This document shows, one piece after another, positions 7,756 through 15,161 of a DNA stretch of 24,702 bases (position 1 is the first letter of the stretch; every line of letters begins with the position of its first letter). The position numbers and the translations under genes were made by a program. The stretch covers positions 1 through 24,702 of the forward strand of contig JAQUHH010000004.1 of NCBI GenBank assembly GCA_028683685.1, read 5' to 3'. The notes under the pieces are model-generated. The model did no database searches and was not told the DNA's origin. It worked only from the letters and a program-made list of their open reading frames with translations. This DNA is from Bacteroidales bacterium. Its GTDB lineage: Bacteria > Bacteroidota > Bacteroidia > Bacteroidales > WCHB1-69.

Positions 7756-8124
7756 CTAGTGGTCGTGGTCGTGATCATGGCCTTCTTCGCCGTGGCTACA
7801 GGCTTTTTTGATTTTTTTATTGGGATCAGAAAATTCAGTCAGATAACCGATTTTTTCAATGGCTTCTACCAAACCTTCTTTTGTAATTACTGCTGTTTTG
7901 TGTTTGATGCTTAATACTTTTGTTTCCAAGTCAGCATCTACATCTACAACACCATCCACTTCAGCCAGACGTGTTTCTAATAATTTCTTTCCGTTTGCAC
8001 AATGGAAAAAAACTTTTACTTTTAGTACTGAATCTTTATCATTGCTCGCTTGTGCAGAAACCTGGGTGCCTGCAAAAAAGAAAACCAATGTGATAATCAT
8101 AAATAATGGAACGATTTTTTTCAT
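7756..8124 (-). CDS. Periplasmic HMA-fold protein lacking CxxC, with His-rich tail
   Basis: This 122-residue protein has a cleavable signal peptide (residues 1 to ~26, ending VSAQA). The middle (residues ~34-97) has the ferredoxin-like beta-alpha-beta pattern of heavy-metal-associated domains: VKVFFHCANGKKLLETRLAEVDGVVDV, TKVLSIKHK, EGLVEAIEKIGYLTEF. The metal loop normally reads M-x-C-x-x-C; here only C42 (FHCANGK) remains. The tail instead contains C109, H111 and an HDHDHDH terminus (residues 116-122) that could bind Ni, Zn or Cu. A perfect -7 box (TATCTTTG) lies 31 nt upstream. It is probably an exported metal-binding or metal-sensing protein. No transporter gene is adjacent, so the metal is unknown. 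Confidence 0.8.
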   Translation of the reverse strand: MKKIVPLFMIITLVFFFAGTQVSAQASNDKDSVLKVKVFFHCANGKKLLETRLAEVDGVVDVDADLETKVLSIKHKTAVITKEGLVEAIEKIGYLTEFSDPNKKIKKACSHGEEGHDHDHDH

Positions 8125-8155
8125 GTTTAAAGTTTTATTTGTGGTTTTTAGACTA

Positions 8156-8163
8156 CAAAGATA
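8156..8163 (-). promoter_or_regulatory. -7 element for the HMA-fold gene
   Basis: On the minus strand TATCTTTG matches TAnnTTTG exactly, about 31 nt before the ATG. No clear -33 TTTG is seen at the usual distance, so confidence is moderate. Confidence 0.45.
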
Positions 8164-8194
8164 TATAAAAATAGTTTTATTTAGATTAAAAGCG

Positions 8195-8223
8195 TTTGGA
8201 TAAAAATCTATTTTGTAAATTTG
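8195..8223 (+). promoter_or_regulatory. Sigma-ABfr-type promoter for the PurF-like gene
   Basis: TTTG (8195-8198), a 17-nt spacer and TAAATTTG (8216-8223) match both elements of the Bacteroidota housekeeping promoter. The leader to the ATG at 8288 would be about 58 nt. No purine-riboswitch-like structure was noticed in it. Confidence 0.7.
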
Positions 8224-8287
8224 TCGATATTTAAAACGTTTTCGTCGATGGCGACTTTGCGTTATACATTCAAAATTAGAATCAACA

Positions 8288-10189
8288 ATGAGTGATAAAA
8301 TTAAGCATGAGTGCGGAATAGCACATATCAGACTGTTAAAACCCTTAGAATATTATTCGGCAAAGTACGGTTCTGCCTTTTGGGGGGTGAACAAACTTTA
8401 TCTTTTAATGGAAAAACAACATAATCGTGGTCAGGATGGAGCTGGAATTGCAGGTATTAAGTTGGATCCAGAACCCGGAACTCGTTTTATCAGTCGTATT
8501 CGTTCAAACTCAAATACTCCCATAAAGGATTGTTTTAGTGATGCTTATGAAAATATTGCTAAATTAACAGGAGAAAACAGTAGTGGAATAGCCGATGTTC
8601 AGTGGTTGAAAAAAAACACTGACTTTGCGTGTGAATTATTGTTAGGACACTTAAGATATGGAACCTTTGGCAAAAACGAAATTTCAAACTTGCATCCTTT
8701 TATTCGCAATAATAACTGGATCACTCGGAATTTGGTGGTCGCCGGAAACTTTAATATGACCAATGTGGATGAATTGTTGGAAACACTCCTCGAAATTGGT
8801 CAACATCCCATAGAAACTTCTGATACGGTAACCATTCTCGAGAAAATTGGAAATTTTGTTGATGAAGAGGTAGAAAGCCTTTACTTCAAGTACAAAGAAC
8901 TTGGTTTTTCGAAACGAAAAGCAACCGAATTAATTGCCGGTGATATGAATGTTCAACATATTTTGCAGCGATCTGCCAAATATTGGGACGGTGGATATGT
9001 GATTTGTGGCATGTTGGGACACGGAGATTCGTTTGTTATGCGAGATCCAAATGGGATTCGCCCAGCCTTTTATTATCAAGATGATGAGGTTGTGGTGGTC
9101 GCTTCGGAGCGTCCTGCCATACAAACTGCTTTTAATACCTGTGAAAAAGATATTAAAGAAGTAACTCCTGGACATGCTTTGATTATTCGTAAAAATGGCG
9201 AAGTGAGCATGAAAGAAATAGTTCCCCAAAAAGAGCTTAAACAATGTTCTTTTGAACGCGTTTATTTCTCCAGAGGAACCGATGTTGACATTTATAAGGA
9301 ACGAAAAAAGCTGGGTGCTTCGCTTACAAAATCTATTCTGGAATCAGTTTCGTACGACTTTAAAAATACGGTTTTTTCGTATATTCCAAATACGGCTATT
9401 GTCGCTTTTTATGGAATGTTTGATGAGTTAAGACATTTTTGCAACGATATTAAGCGTGATAAAATTTTGGAAGCAGCCGACCGATTGACCCCTGAAGCTT
9501 TGGATGAAATTTTGTCACTGATGCCCCGCATCGACCAAGTGGCTGTAAAAGATGCAAAGCTTCGGACTTTTATTACACAAGACAGTCAAAGAGACGATTT
9601 AGTGGCACACGTTTATGATATAACCTACGGAACTGTCGAAAAAGATGTTGATAATTTGGTCGTTTTAGATGATTCAATTGTGCGAGGTACAACTCTGAAA
9701 AAGAGTATTATACGTATGCTTTCACGATTGTCGCCCAAGAAAATTGTAATTGCTTCTTCGGCTCCTCAAATTCGGTATCCCGATTGCTATGGCATTGATA
9801 TGGCTAAAATGAGTGAATTTATCGCTTTTCAAGCGGTTATTCATTTATTAAAAGAGACCAAACAAACCAGCATTATTAATGAGGTTTATAAAAAATGTAA
9901 AGCGCAGGAAAATTTTCCGAAAGAGGAAGTGGTGAATTTTGTTCGTGAAATTTATAAGCCTTTTACAACACAACAAATTTCGGATAAAATTGCAGAATTA
10001 GTGACCCCAAAAGATTGCAAAATTCCTATTGAAGTCATTTTTAATACCATTGAAGATTTGCATTTGTCTTGTCCAAATAATACTGGTGATTGGTATTTTA
10101 CTGGATATTACCCAACTCCAGGTGGCAATAAAGTGGTGAATAAATCCTTTATTAATTATATTGAAGGAAAAAATACCAGAGCCTATTAA
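8288..10189 (+). CDS. purF: Long PurF-like amidophosphoribosyltransferase
   Basis: This 633-residue protein has the PurF architecture: an N-terminal class II glutaminase domain and a C-terminal phosphoribosyltransferase domain. The start MSDKIKHECGIAHI puts the nucleophile at Cys9 behind an eight-residue propeptide, as in PurF enzymes that self-process before Cys. Glutaminase motifs include KQHNRGQDGAG, GHLRYGTFGK (usually H-x-RYST-x-G) and GNFNMTNVDEL. The PRPP-binding loop is NLVVLDDSIVRGTT. It is ~130-160 residues longer than canonical PurF (~470-505), and the region around the flexible loop is altered (KDAKLRTFITQDSQRDD where PurF usually has a KNRYVGRTFI motif). Bacteroidota commonly encode this long form. 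It probably makes phosphoribosylamine for purine synthesis, but a different acceptor cannot be excluded. Confidence 0.85.
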   Translation: MSDKIKHECGIAHIRLLKPLEYYSAKYGSAFWGVNKLYLLMEKQHNRGQDGAGIAGIKLDPEPGTRFISRIRSNSNTPIKDCFSDAYENIAKLTGENSSGIADVQWLKKNTDFACELLLGHLRYGTFGKNEISNLHPFIRNNNWITRNLVVAGNFNMTNVDELLETLLEIGQHPIETSDTVTILEKIGNFVDEEVESLYFKYKELGFSKRKATELIAGDMNVQHILQRSAKYWDGGYVICGMLGHGDSFVMRDPNGIRPAFYYQDDEVVVVASERPAIQTAFNTCEKDIKEVTPGHALIIRKNGEVSMKEIVPQKELKQCSFERVYFSRGTDVDIYKERKKLGASLTKSILESVSYDFKNTVFSYIPNTAIVAFYGMFDELRHFCNDIKRDKILEAADRLTPEALDEILSLMPRIDQVAVKDAKLRTFITQDSQRDDLVAHVYDITYGTVEKDVDNLVVLDDSIVRGTTLKKSIIRMLSRLSPKKIVIASSAPQIRYPDCYGIDMAKMSEFIAFQAVIHLLKETKQTSIINEVYKKCKAQENFPKEEVVNFVREIYKPFTTQQISDKIAELVTPKDCKIPIEVIFNTIEDLHLSCPNNTGDWYFTGYYPTPGGNKVVNKSFINYIEGKNTRAY

Positions 10190-10284
10190 TGCGTTTTTCT
10201 TATGAGTAAAGGTCTGTTAAATTTATAATTATTGCTTGATAATTTAGGATGGTTTTTTAATTTTCAGATTTTGAAAGGATTTTA

Positions 10285-11415
10285 TTATACAGTAGTGATT
10301 ATAGATAAAAGATTTTTGCCATAATGTTTCTTGTATTCTCTAATCATTGCATTTTGAGAATCGAATCCAGTCTTTTTTACTAATTCTGTTAGGTTTACAG
10401 CTTGACCTTTTGATATGATTTTTTGAACTTCTGAACTTCGGATTTTGTTAACATAAAATGAAAAATCACAGCCAAGTTCATTCCTTAATGCATTTGTTAG
10501 TTTCAAACGACTCACTTTTAGAATTAAACATACATCCCATATTTTTAAATCTGGATCCAAATGCAGCATGTTTAGTTCAAATGCATTTTTAAGATTATTA
10601 ATAATTTCATTATCACTTAATTGTATCTCTTGCTTGTATCCAATAGCATCAATTTTTTTGTCAAACATGATTTCTGTGGCGATTTGCTTTTGCTTCAGTC
10701 CAGAATATCCAATCATGAAAAGCAAGCATGAAAAAAGAAGTGATGGGAAAATTAGCATATTGAAATTTTGCATAAAGACTTCTTTGCTAATGATGTTGAT
10801 AAATATGCTCGAAAAAGAAGTGATGGCAAAAATAACAATCAATGTCTTTATCCATAACAATGCTTTTTCGTCAACATTAGAGTAATATTCTCGAATTTGT
10901 TTAGAATGTTGACGTAAGACTCTTATGCTCATAAACAAGTAAAATAATACTTGAATTGAAAAAACAATTCGAGAAGAAACGTAGGCGATATTCTTAACTT
11001 TCATTATTAAAGTGGTAGATTCAAAGGGGAAAGAATACATAGTGTAGCCATAGTAATCAAGACGTTCTTGTTTGCTCATTAATATAGTAGAACCTAAAAT
11101 AATGAGAAAAAAGATTAGTGGAGTAATAAAATGCTTATAATGTTTACGTTGGAACTTAAGTTCAAAAGTAAGAAGTCGTAAATAGATATAAAACATCGGA
11201 TAAACCGAGAGAGAAGCAAGTGTGTATAGAGCATCGTACCAAGTAAATACAGCATAATTTTGATAAAAATAAAGAGCATGTCCAAAGTACAAAATACTCA
11301 CTGTCAGCATAAAAACAGATAGGAATTGCCGAGCGGGTAGTTTTCTTGAAAACAAGGCTATGCTCCAAAAAAAAGAAACATAAACAGGGGTCAGTAATAT
11401 GAAATAATCTATCAT
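10285..11415 (-). CDS. Membrane-anchored AraC-family transcription regulator
   Basis: This 376-residue protein starts with about seven hydrophobic segments (residues ~3-235: for example IDYFILLTPVYVSFFWSIAL, FLSVFMLTVSILYFGHAL, FITPLIFFLIILGSTILM, IVFSIQVLFYLFMSI, LIVIFAITSFSSIFINII and FPSLLFSCLLFMIGYSGL). A C-terminal AraC-type DNA-binding domain follows (~265-370), with a first helix-turn-helix around DLKIWDVCLILKVSRLKLTNALRN and a second near VNLTELVKKTGFDSQNAMIREYKKHYG. The 7TM plus AraC-HTH layout is common in Bacteroidota. It probably senses a membrane or extracellular signal; its target is unknown. It stands alone downstream of lplA, with its own candidate -7 box. Confidence 0.88.
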   Translation of the reverse strand: MIDYFILLTPVYVSFFWSIALFSRKLPARQFLSVFMLTVSILYFGHALYFYQNYAVFTWYDALYTLASLSVYPMFYIYLRLLTFELKFQRKHYKHFITPLIFFLIILGSTILMSKQERLDYYGYTMYSFPFESTTLIMKVKNIAYVSSRIVFSIQVLFYLFMSIRVLRQHSKQIREYYSNVDEKALLWIKTLIVIFAITSFSSIFINIISKEVFMQNFNMLIFPSLLFSCLLFMIGYSGLKQKQIATEIMFDKKIDAIGYKQEIQLSDNEIINNLKNAFELNMLHLDPDLKIWDVCLILKVSRLKLTNALRNELGCDFSFYVNKIRSSEVQKIISKGQAVNLTELVKKTGFDSQNAMIREYKKHYGKNLLSIITTV

Positions 11416-11432
11416 TTTTATCTTGTTTAAAA

Positions 11433-11440
11433 CAAAAGTA
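11433..11440 (-). promoter_or_regulatory. -7 element for the AraC-type regulator gene
   Basis: On the minus strand TACTTTTG fits TAnnTTTG, 17 nt before the ATG at 11415. The nearest TTTG upstream (complement of 11466-11469) is 25 nt away, which is too far for a standard -33 element. Confidence 0.35.
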
Positions 11441-11595
11441 TAGAAAATTTGTTACTTTTTTAATACAAATAAGGTTTTTTAACGAAATAATAATCAAATG
11501 TGGTTTGTTGATAATTAATTGACTTGAGTTATCTTTGATTAATATTTATTTTAAAAACGAATTCAATTTTAGGAGTTTTTCTTGATTTTAGATTG

Positions 11596-12513
11596 CTAAT
11601 TTATTGATAACTTGGCATGTACTTCATTGTGTTTTTTTCCTAAAAAGGAGTTTTTAATTTCCTTAGTTGCTGGAATACTCGGCTTGTGATTGGGAAAATC
11701 GATGTTGATAACTTCTCCTTTTTCAACATTCAGCAAAATGTCATAAATGATATTTTGATGTTTGATTTTGCTTTTAAAGCAATATTTTGGAGAATATCCA
11801 AAAGTCCATTCCCACGTTGAATATTTTTGTTCTACCAAGGTGTTAATTTCAGAAATGTCATTTTTTGAAAATGACAGGATTTGACTGTTGTCGAATTTTT
11901 CAAGAAAAAAATCAATAATTCTTTGCTTAAAACTGTTGATGTTTATTTTTTCAGGTAAATAATTAATAATGTTGGTGGTTTCGCTTCGGTTTGATTTTAC
12001 TGCTTTGCTTTCATAATTGTTGTCATTTTCGGAAAGAACGGCGTGGAGCATTTCTAAATTACTGTCAAAAAGGAGAGTGCCATGATGCAATACCTTTTTC
12101 TTCCAGATATGTTCGGCATTTCCTGAGATTTTTTTTCCATCAATTTTGAGGTCGTTTTTTATGCCTAATTCTGCTTTAATCCCCATATTTTCAAGAAGTT
12201 CTATAAAAGGCAGGGTGTACCTTTTAAAATCGACCAAATTTCCTTCTGGAACGTTTTGAATAAAACAAAAATTAATGTTGCCTTCATCATGATAAACGGT
12301 TCCGCCTCCCGAAAGTCGCCTTATAAGTTTGATGTTATTCTTTTCAACTGCTTCTGGATTTATTTCAGCCATTGGATTTTGATGTTTGCCAAAAATAATA
12401 CAAGGTTTATTTATGTACAAAAAAAGAATATTTTCTTGTGTATTTTTAAACATGTATTCTTCAGCAGCAATGTTGAAATACGGGTTCTTAGATGGCGAAG
12501 CAATGATTTTCAT
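11596..12513 (-). CDS. lplA: Lipoate-protein ligase A
   Basis: LplA activates free lipoate with ATP and attaches it to a lysine of lipoyl domains (pyruvate/2-oxoacid dehydrogenases, glycine cleavage H protein). The 305-residue protein has RRLSGGGTVYHDEGNINF (65-82, lipoyl-adenylate loop), DGKKISGNAE (125-134, with the conserved Lys before the SG) and HHGTLLFD (143-150). A C-terminal accessory domain begins near residue 225 (STWEWTFGYSPKYCFK), so this is the two-domain bacterial type. It lies 40 nt downstream of purE on the same strand and is probably cotranscribed from the purE promoter. A true ligase is likely because the catalytic Lys and accessory domain are both present. Confidence 0.93.
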   Translation of the reverse strand: MKIIASPSKNPYFNIAAEEYMFKNTQENILFLYINKPCIIFGKHQNPMAEINPEAVEKNNIKLIRRLSGGGTVYHDEGNINFCFIQNVPEGNLVDFKRYTLPFIELLENMGIKAELGIKNDLKIDGKKISGNAEHIWKKKVLHHGTLLFDSNLEMLHAVLSENDNNYESKAVKSNRSETTNIINYLPEKININSFKQRIIDFFLEKFDNSQILSFSKNDISEINTLVEQKYSTWEWTFGYSPKYCFKSKIKHQNIIYDILLNVEKGEVINIDFPNHKPSIPATKEIKNSFLGKKHNEVHAKLSIN

Positions 12514-12553
12514 GGAGTCCGTTTTTTATGTATCGTTTTTTCGGAAACTCCAA

Positions 12554-13069
12554 TTATTTTTTGACTAGAAATTTGTATTCTAGTTTTGAAAGATCTTGGT
12601 TTGCTTTAATAATTTTAGTTTTCAAGTCTTTTTTGAATTTTACTAATTTTTCGTAGAGTTCGGGTTTGTCGGTTGCTAGAATTTGCATTGCAAGGATAGC
12701 GGCATTTTTTGCATTGTCGATGCCCACGGTTGCTACCGGGATTCCAGATGGCATTTGAACAATGGATAGTAAGGAGTCAACGCCTTTGATAGAGTTTGAT
12801 GAATTGATGGGCACTCCAATCACCGGAAGTGGTGTAGAAGCTGCGCAAACGCCTGGTAGGTGAGCGGCACCGCCTGCTGCTGCAATAATTACACGAACGC
12901 CTCTTTCGTATGCTGTTTCGGCAAATTCTGCAACGATTTCAGGTGTGCGATGTGCCGATAATGCATTTATTTCAAATGGAATTTCCATTTCATCGAAAAA
13001 AATTGCAGCATCTTCCATGATTTTTAAATCAGAAGTGCTTCCCATAATAATGCTTACAAGTGGTTTCAT
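12554..13069 (-). CDS. purE: N5-carboxyaminoimidazole ribonucleotide mutase (class I PurE)
   Basis: PurE converts N5-CAIR to CAIR in purine biosynthesis. The 171-residue protein has the class I motifs: IIMGSTSDLKIM (7-18, phosphate/ribose site), SAHRTPE (38-44) and AAAGGAAHLPGVCAA (63-77), followed by TPLPVIGVP and SIVQMPSGIPVATV. Length is usual for class I, and the catalytic His40 and His70 are present. No purK lies next to it in the window, although class I PurE needs N5-CAIR made by PurK. A perfect -7 element is located about 30 nt upstream. lplA follows after 40 nt. Confidence 0.97.
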   Translation of the reverse strand: MKPLVSIIMGSTSDLKIMEDAAIFFDEMEIPFEINALSAHRTPEIVAEFAETAYERGVRVIIAAAGGAAHLPGVCAASTPLPVIGVPINSSNSIKGVDSLLSIVQMPSGIPVATVGIDNAKNAAILAMQILATDKPELYEKLVKFKKDLKTKIIKANQDLSKLEYKFLVKK

Positions 13070-13097
13070 AAATTTCTAAGATTAATTTATAGTATGG

Positions 13098-13105
13098 CAA
13101 AAATA
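13098..13105 (-). promoter_or_regulatory. -7 element of the purE promoter
   Basis: On the minus strand TATTTTTG is a perfect TAnnTTTG. The predicted leader to the ATG at 13069 is ~20 nt, too short to hold a riboswitch. The upstream sequence is A/T-rich without a clear TTTG. Confidence 0.5.
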
Positions 13106-13239
13106 CATTTTTTTTTGTTTTGAAAAATCTTTTTTGTAGAGTTGTCTTCTGACTGCTCCAGAGTATGCTGTCGGGTTTTGTAGACAGTTTTTATAATGCT
13201 CAGTATCTGATTCAGAATGTTTGATAACGAGGCATGTGA

Positions 13240-13287
13240 GCCTTTGAAGTCAGGAGTTTACAAGTGTAAATGACTGGTTTGAAAGGC
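13240..13287. repeat. Composite inverted repeat between purE and the alkD-like gene
   Basis: Three nested helices can be drawn: GCCTTT (13240-13245) with AAAGGC (13282-13287), AGTCA (13248-13252) with TGACT (13271-13275), and TTTACA (13257-13262) with TGTAAA (13265-13270). Internal loops GA/GGTTTG and a GGAG bulge separate them. The left part GCCT can also pair with AGGC at 13230-13233. It lies 24 nt beyond the stop of the AlkD-like gene and is not followed by a T-tract on either strand. It could be a transcript end structure, an operator or a remnant of a small repeat. Confidence 0.5.
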
Positions 13288-13310
13288 GAACATAACGAAG
13301 TAAGCAGACA

Positions 13311-13982
13311 TTATAAGCAGATACTATTGAGTTCTCGGTATGCATCAACTCCAATCCAATGTGCCGTTTTGTTGTTGGAGTTTTTTAGTTTTTCAGCCAA
13401 TTCAATTGATGGAAGCAATAAGCTAGAATTTCGTTTTCCAATTTGTCGTAAAGCCCAGTTTACTGCTTTTTTAACCATGTTTCTTTCGTCCGTTGAAGCA
13501 GTTTCAATCTTAGAAAAGAATTTTAAAAAATCTTCATGCTTTCTTTTTTTATCATGAACCGCCAATCGGGCAATCATCGAAAATGCAGTGCGTTTATAAA
13601 AAGTACGTTTATCTTCGGCATACCAATCGATTATTTCATAAGCCCATTCTGTTTTTAAAAAATAACCGCAACATTGGTCACATAAATCCCATGATTTAAA
13701 GCCAGAAATCCAAGCATCAATTAATTCTGGTGATGCTTTTTTGGGGTCTGCAATAAAGGAGGCAATAAGTCGAGCTTCATGATAGGCTGATTCCCATAAA
13801 AGAAGTGCTAATTCATGGTTGTTTTTGTGCAACTTAGCAATGCTTCTTAGAACCGGTATTTTTACTCCAAAGGCATTTTCGGTATCAATCCCAAAACGTT
13901 TCATGCCTGCTACATTGGTTTCGTTATATTGAGATTTTAAATCGCTGATTATTAGGTCGAAAACGGTTTTATTATCAATCAT
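13311..13982 (-). CDS. AlkD-like DNA alkylation repair protein (HEAT-repeat glycosylase family)
   Basis: This 223-residue, all-helical protein has the family pattern: GVKIPVLRSIAK (39-50), LLLWESAYHEARLIASFI (60-77), FKSWDLCDQCC (95-105), FYKRTAFSMIARLAVHD (128-144), NMVKKAVNWALRQIGKRN (168-185) and NNKTAHWIGVDAYREL (203-218). AlkD proteins remove N3- or N7-alkylated purines from DNA by stacking HEAT-like repeats around the lesion. The conserved Trp-Asp of 'SWDLCDQ' is kept. Length is slightly below Bacillus AlkD. The family is certain; actual glycosylase activity is inferred, since subgroups differ. It is divergent from the secreted-nuclease gene. Confidence 0.88.
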   Translation of the reverse strand: MIDNKTVFDLIISDLKSQYNETNVAGMKRFGIDTENAFGVKIPVLRSIAKLHKNNHELALLLWESAYHEARLIASFIADPKKASPELIDAWISGFKSWDLCDQCCGYFLKTEWAYEIIDWYAEDKRTFYKRTAFSMIARLAVHDKKRKHEDFLKFFSKIETASTDERNMVKKAVNWALRQIGKRNSSLLLPSIELAEKLKNSNNKTAHWIGVDAYRELNSICL

Positions 13983-14009
13983 GATGTATAAATTATATCA
14001 AAAAATATA

Positions 14010-14038
14010 TTTGTTTGTTGTTTTTTTTCTTAAGTTTG
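14010..14038 (+). promoter_or_regulatory. Sigma-ABfr-type promoter for the EEP/POT unit
   Basis: TTTG (14010-14013), a 17-nt spacer and TAAGTTTG (14031-14038) match both elements exactly, giving a leader of ~15 nt before the GTG at 14058. A second -7 match, TATATTTG, overlaps at 14006-14013. Confidence 0.65.
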
Positions 14039-14057
14039 AAGAATAATAATATATATA

Positions 14058-15155
14058 GTGAAAAAAATTATCCTTTTTTGTTTTTTGTTCGTTTTTTCAT
14101 TTATTGTTTGGTCGCAAACAGATTCTGTAAAAATAGTACAAAATTTGGATCTTGAAGGTTTTTGGAAAAGCTTTGATGATTCTCCTAGAACAAATAGAGC
14201 TAGAATTGCTTTCTATAATGTTGAAAATCTTTTTAATACGGAAAATGATAGCCTTGTTTCTGATGAGGGGTATACTCCCGAAGGTACATCTCATTGGACC
14301 AAATATCGTTATTGGAATAAAATCAACAAACTATCGAAAGTAATTGTTGCTCTCGGAGGCTGGGACTATCCCGAAATAGTAGGTTTATGCGAAGTCGAAA
14401 ATCGACGAGTTGTGTCCGATTTGATTAAAAGTAAATCCTTGATTGGGGGAGATTATGAAATCGTTCATTACGATTCTCCCGACAATAGAGGAATTGATGT
14501 AGCGTTGATTTATCGTAAAGATCGATTTCGTGTTTTATACTCCGAACCTATAAGGGTGACTTTTCCAGACGAACCCAATTCCAAAACACGCGATGTTCTC
14601 TATGTCAACGGCCTTTTCCCGTTTTCAAAAGACACTTTGCATATTTTTGTCAATCATTGGCCCTCAAGATATGGCGGTTATGCGGCAACCATCGTTAAAA
14701 GAAATAGAGCCGCCGATATAGTCAGAGCAAAAGTGGATTCTTTGTATGATGTAAATGTAAATGCTCGCATTTTTATTATGGGTGATTTGAATGATTATCC
14801 TTCTGACGAAAGTTTGATAAAGCATCTTAGAGCTTTACCAGATGGAACAAATGCCCAAGAAAGAGATTTGATTAACTTAATGTATCCGATTCACAAAGAA
14901 GGTAAATATGGTTCTCACAAATATCAGGATCATTGGGGAATTCTCGACCAAATGATTGTTTCTTCTGCTTTGTATGGTAAGTCTTCTGGTTTAAGAATTT
15001 ACAATCAAAAAGCACATATTTTTAGAGCTCCTTTTTTGCTTGAAAAAGATGATACTTATTTGGGATATAAGGTTTTTAGAACGTATGCTGGATTTCGCTA
15101 TTTGGGAGGTTTCGCTGACCATTTACCCGTATTTTCAGATCTTATTGACGAATAA
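14058..15155 (+). CDS. Secreted endonuclease/exonuclease/phosphatase-family protein
   Basis: This 365-residue protein starts at a GTG, chosen because it alone places the signal peptide (residues 1-20, ending IVWSQ) at the N-terminus and follows the promoter closely. The EEP fold motifs are present: FYNVENLF (52-59), LCEVEN (110-115), RGIDVALIY (144-152), NHWPSR (199-204), MGDLNDYP (241-248) and ADHLPV (353-358). These supply the Asn, Glu, Asp and His that bind Mg2+ and attack phosphodiester or phosphomonoester bonds. It is probably periplasmic or secreted and could degrade extracellular DNA/RNA or another phosphate compound; the family alone cannot decide. The next gene starts 6 nt downstream, so it is in an operon with a POT-type transporter. 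Confidence 0.9.
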   Translation: MKKIILFCFLFVFSFIVWSQTDSVKIVQNLDLEGFWKSFDDSPRTNRARIAFYNVENLFNTENDSLVSDEGYTPEGTSHWTKYRYWNKINKLSKVIVALGGWDYPEIVGLCEVENRRVVSDLIKSKSLIGGDYEIVHYDSPDNRGIDVALIYRKDRFRVLYSEPIRVTFPDEPNSKTRDVLYVNGLFPFSKDTLHIFVNHWPSRYGGYAATIVKRNRAADIVRAKVDSLYDVNVNARIFIMGDLNDYPSDESLIKHLRALPDGTNAQERDLINLMYPIHKEGKYGSHKYQDHWGILDQMIVSSALYGKSSGLRIYNQKAHIFRAPFLLEKDDTYLGYKVFRTYAGFRYLGGFADHLPVFSDLIDE

Positions 15156-15161
15156 AAATAA

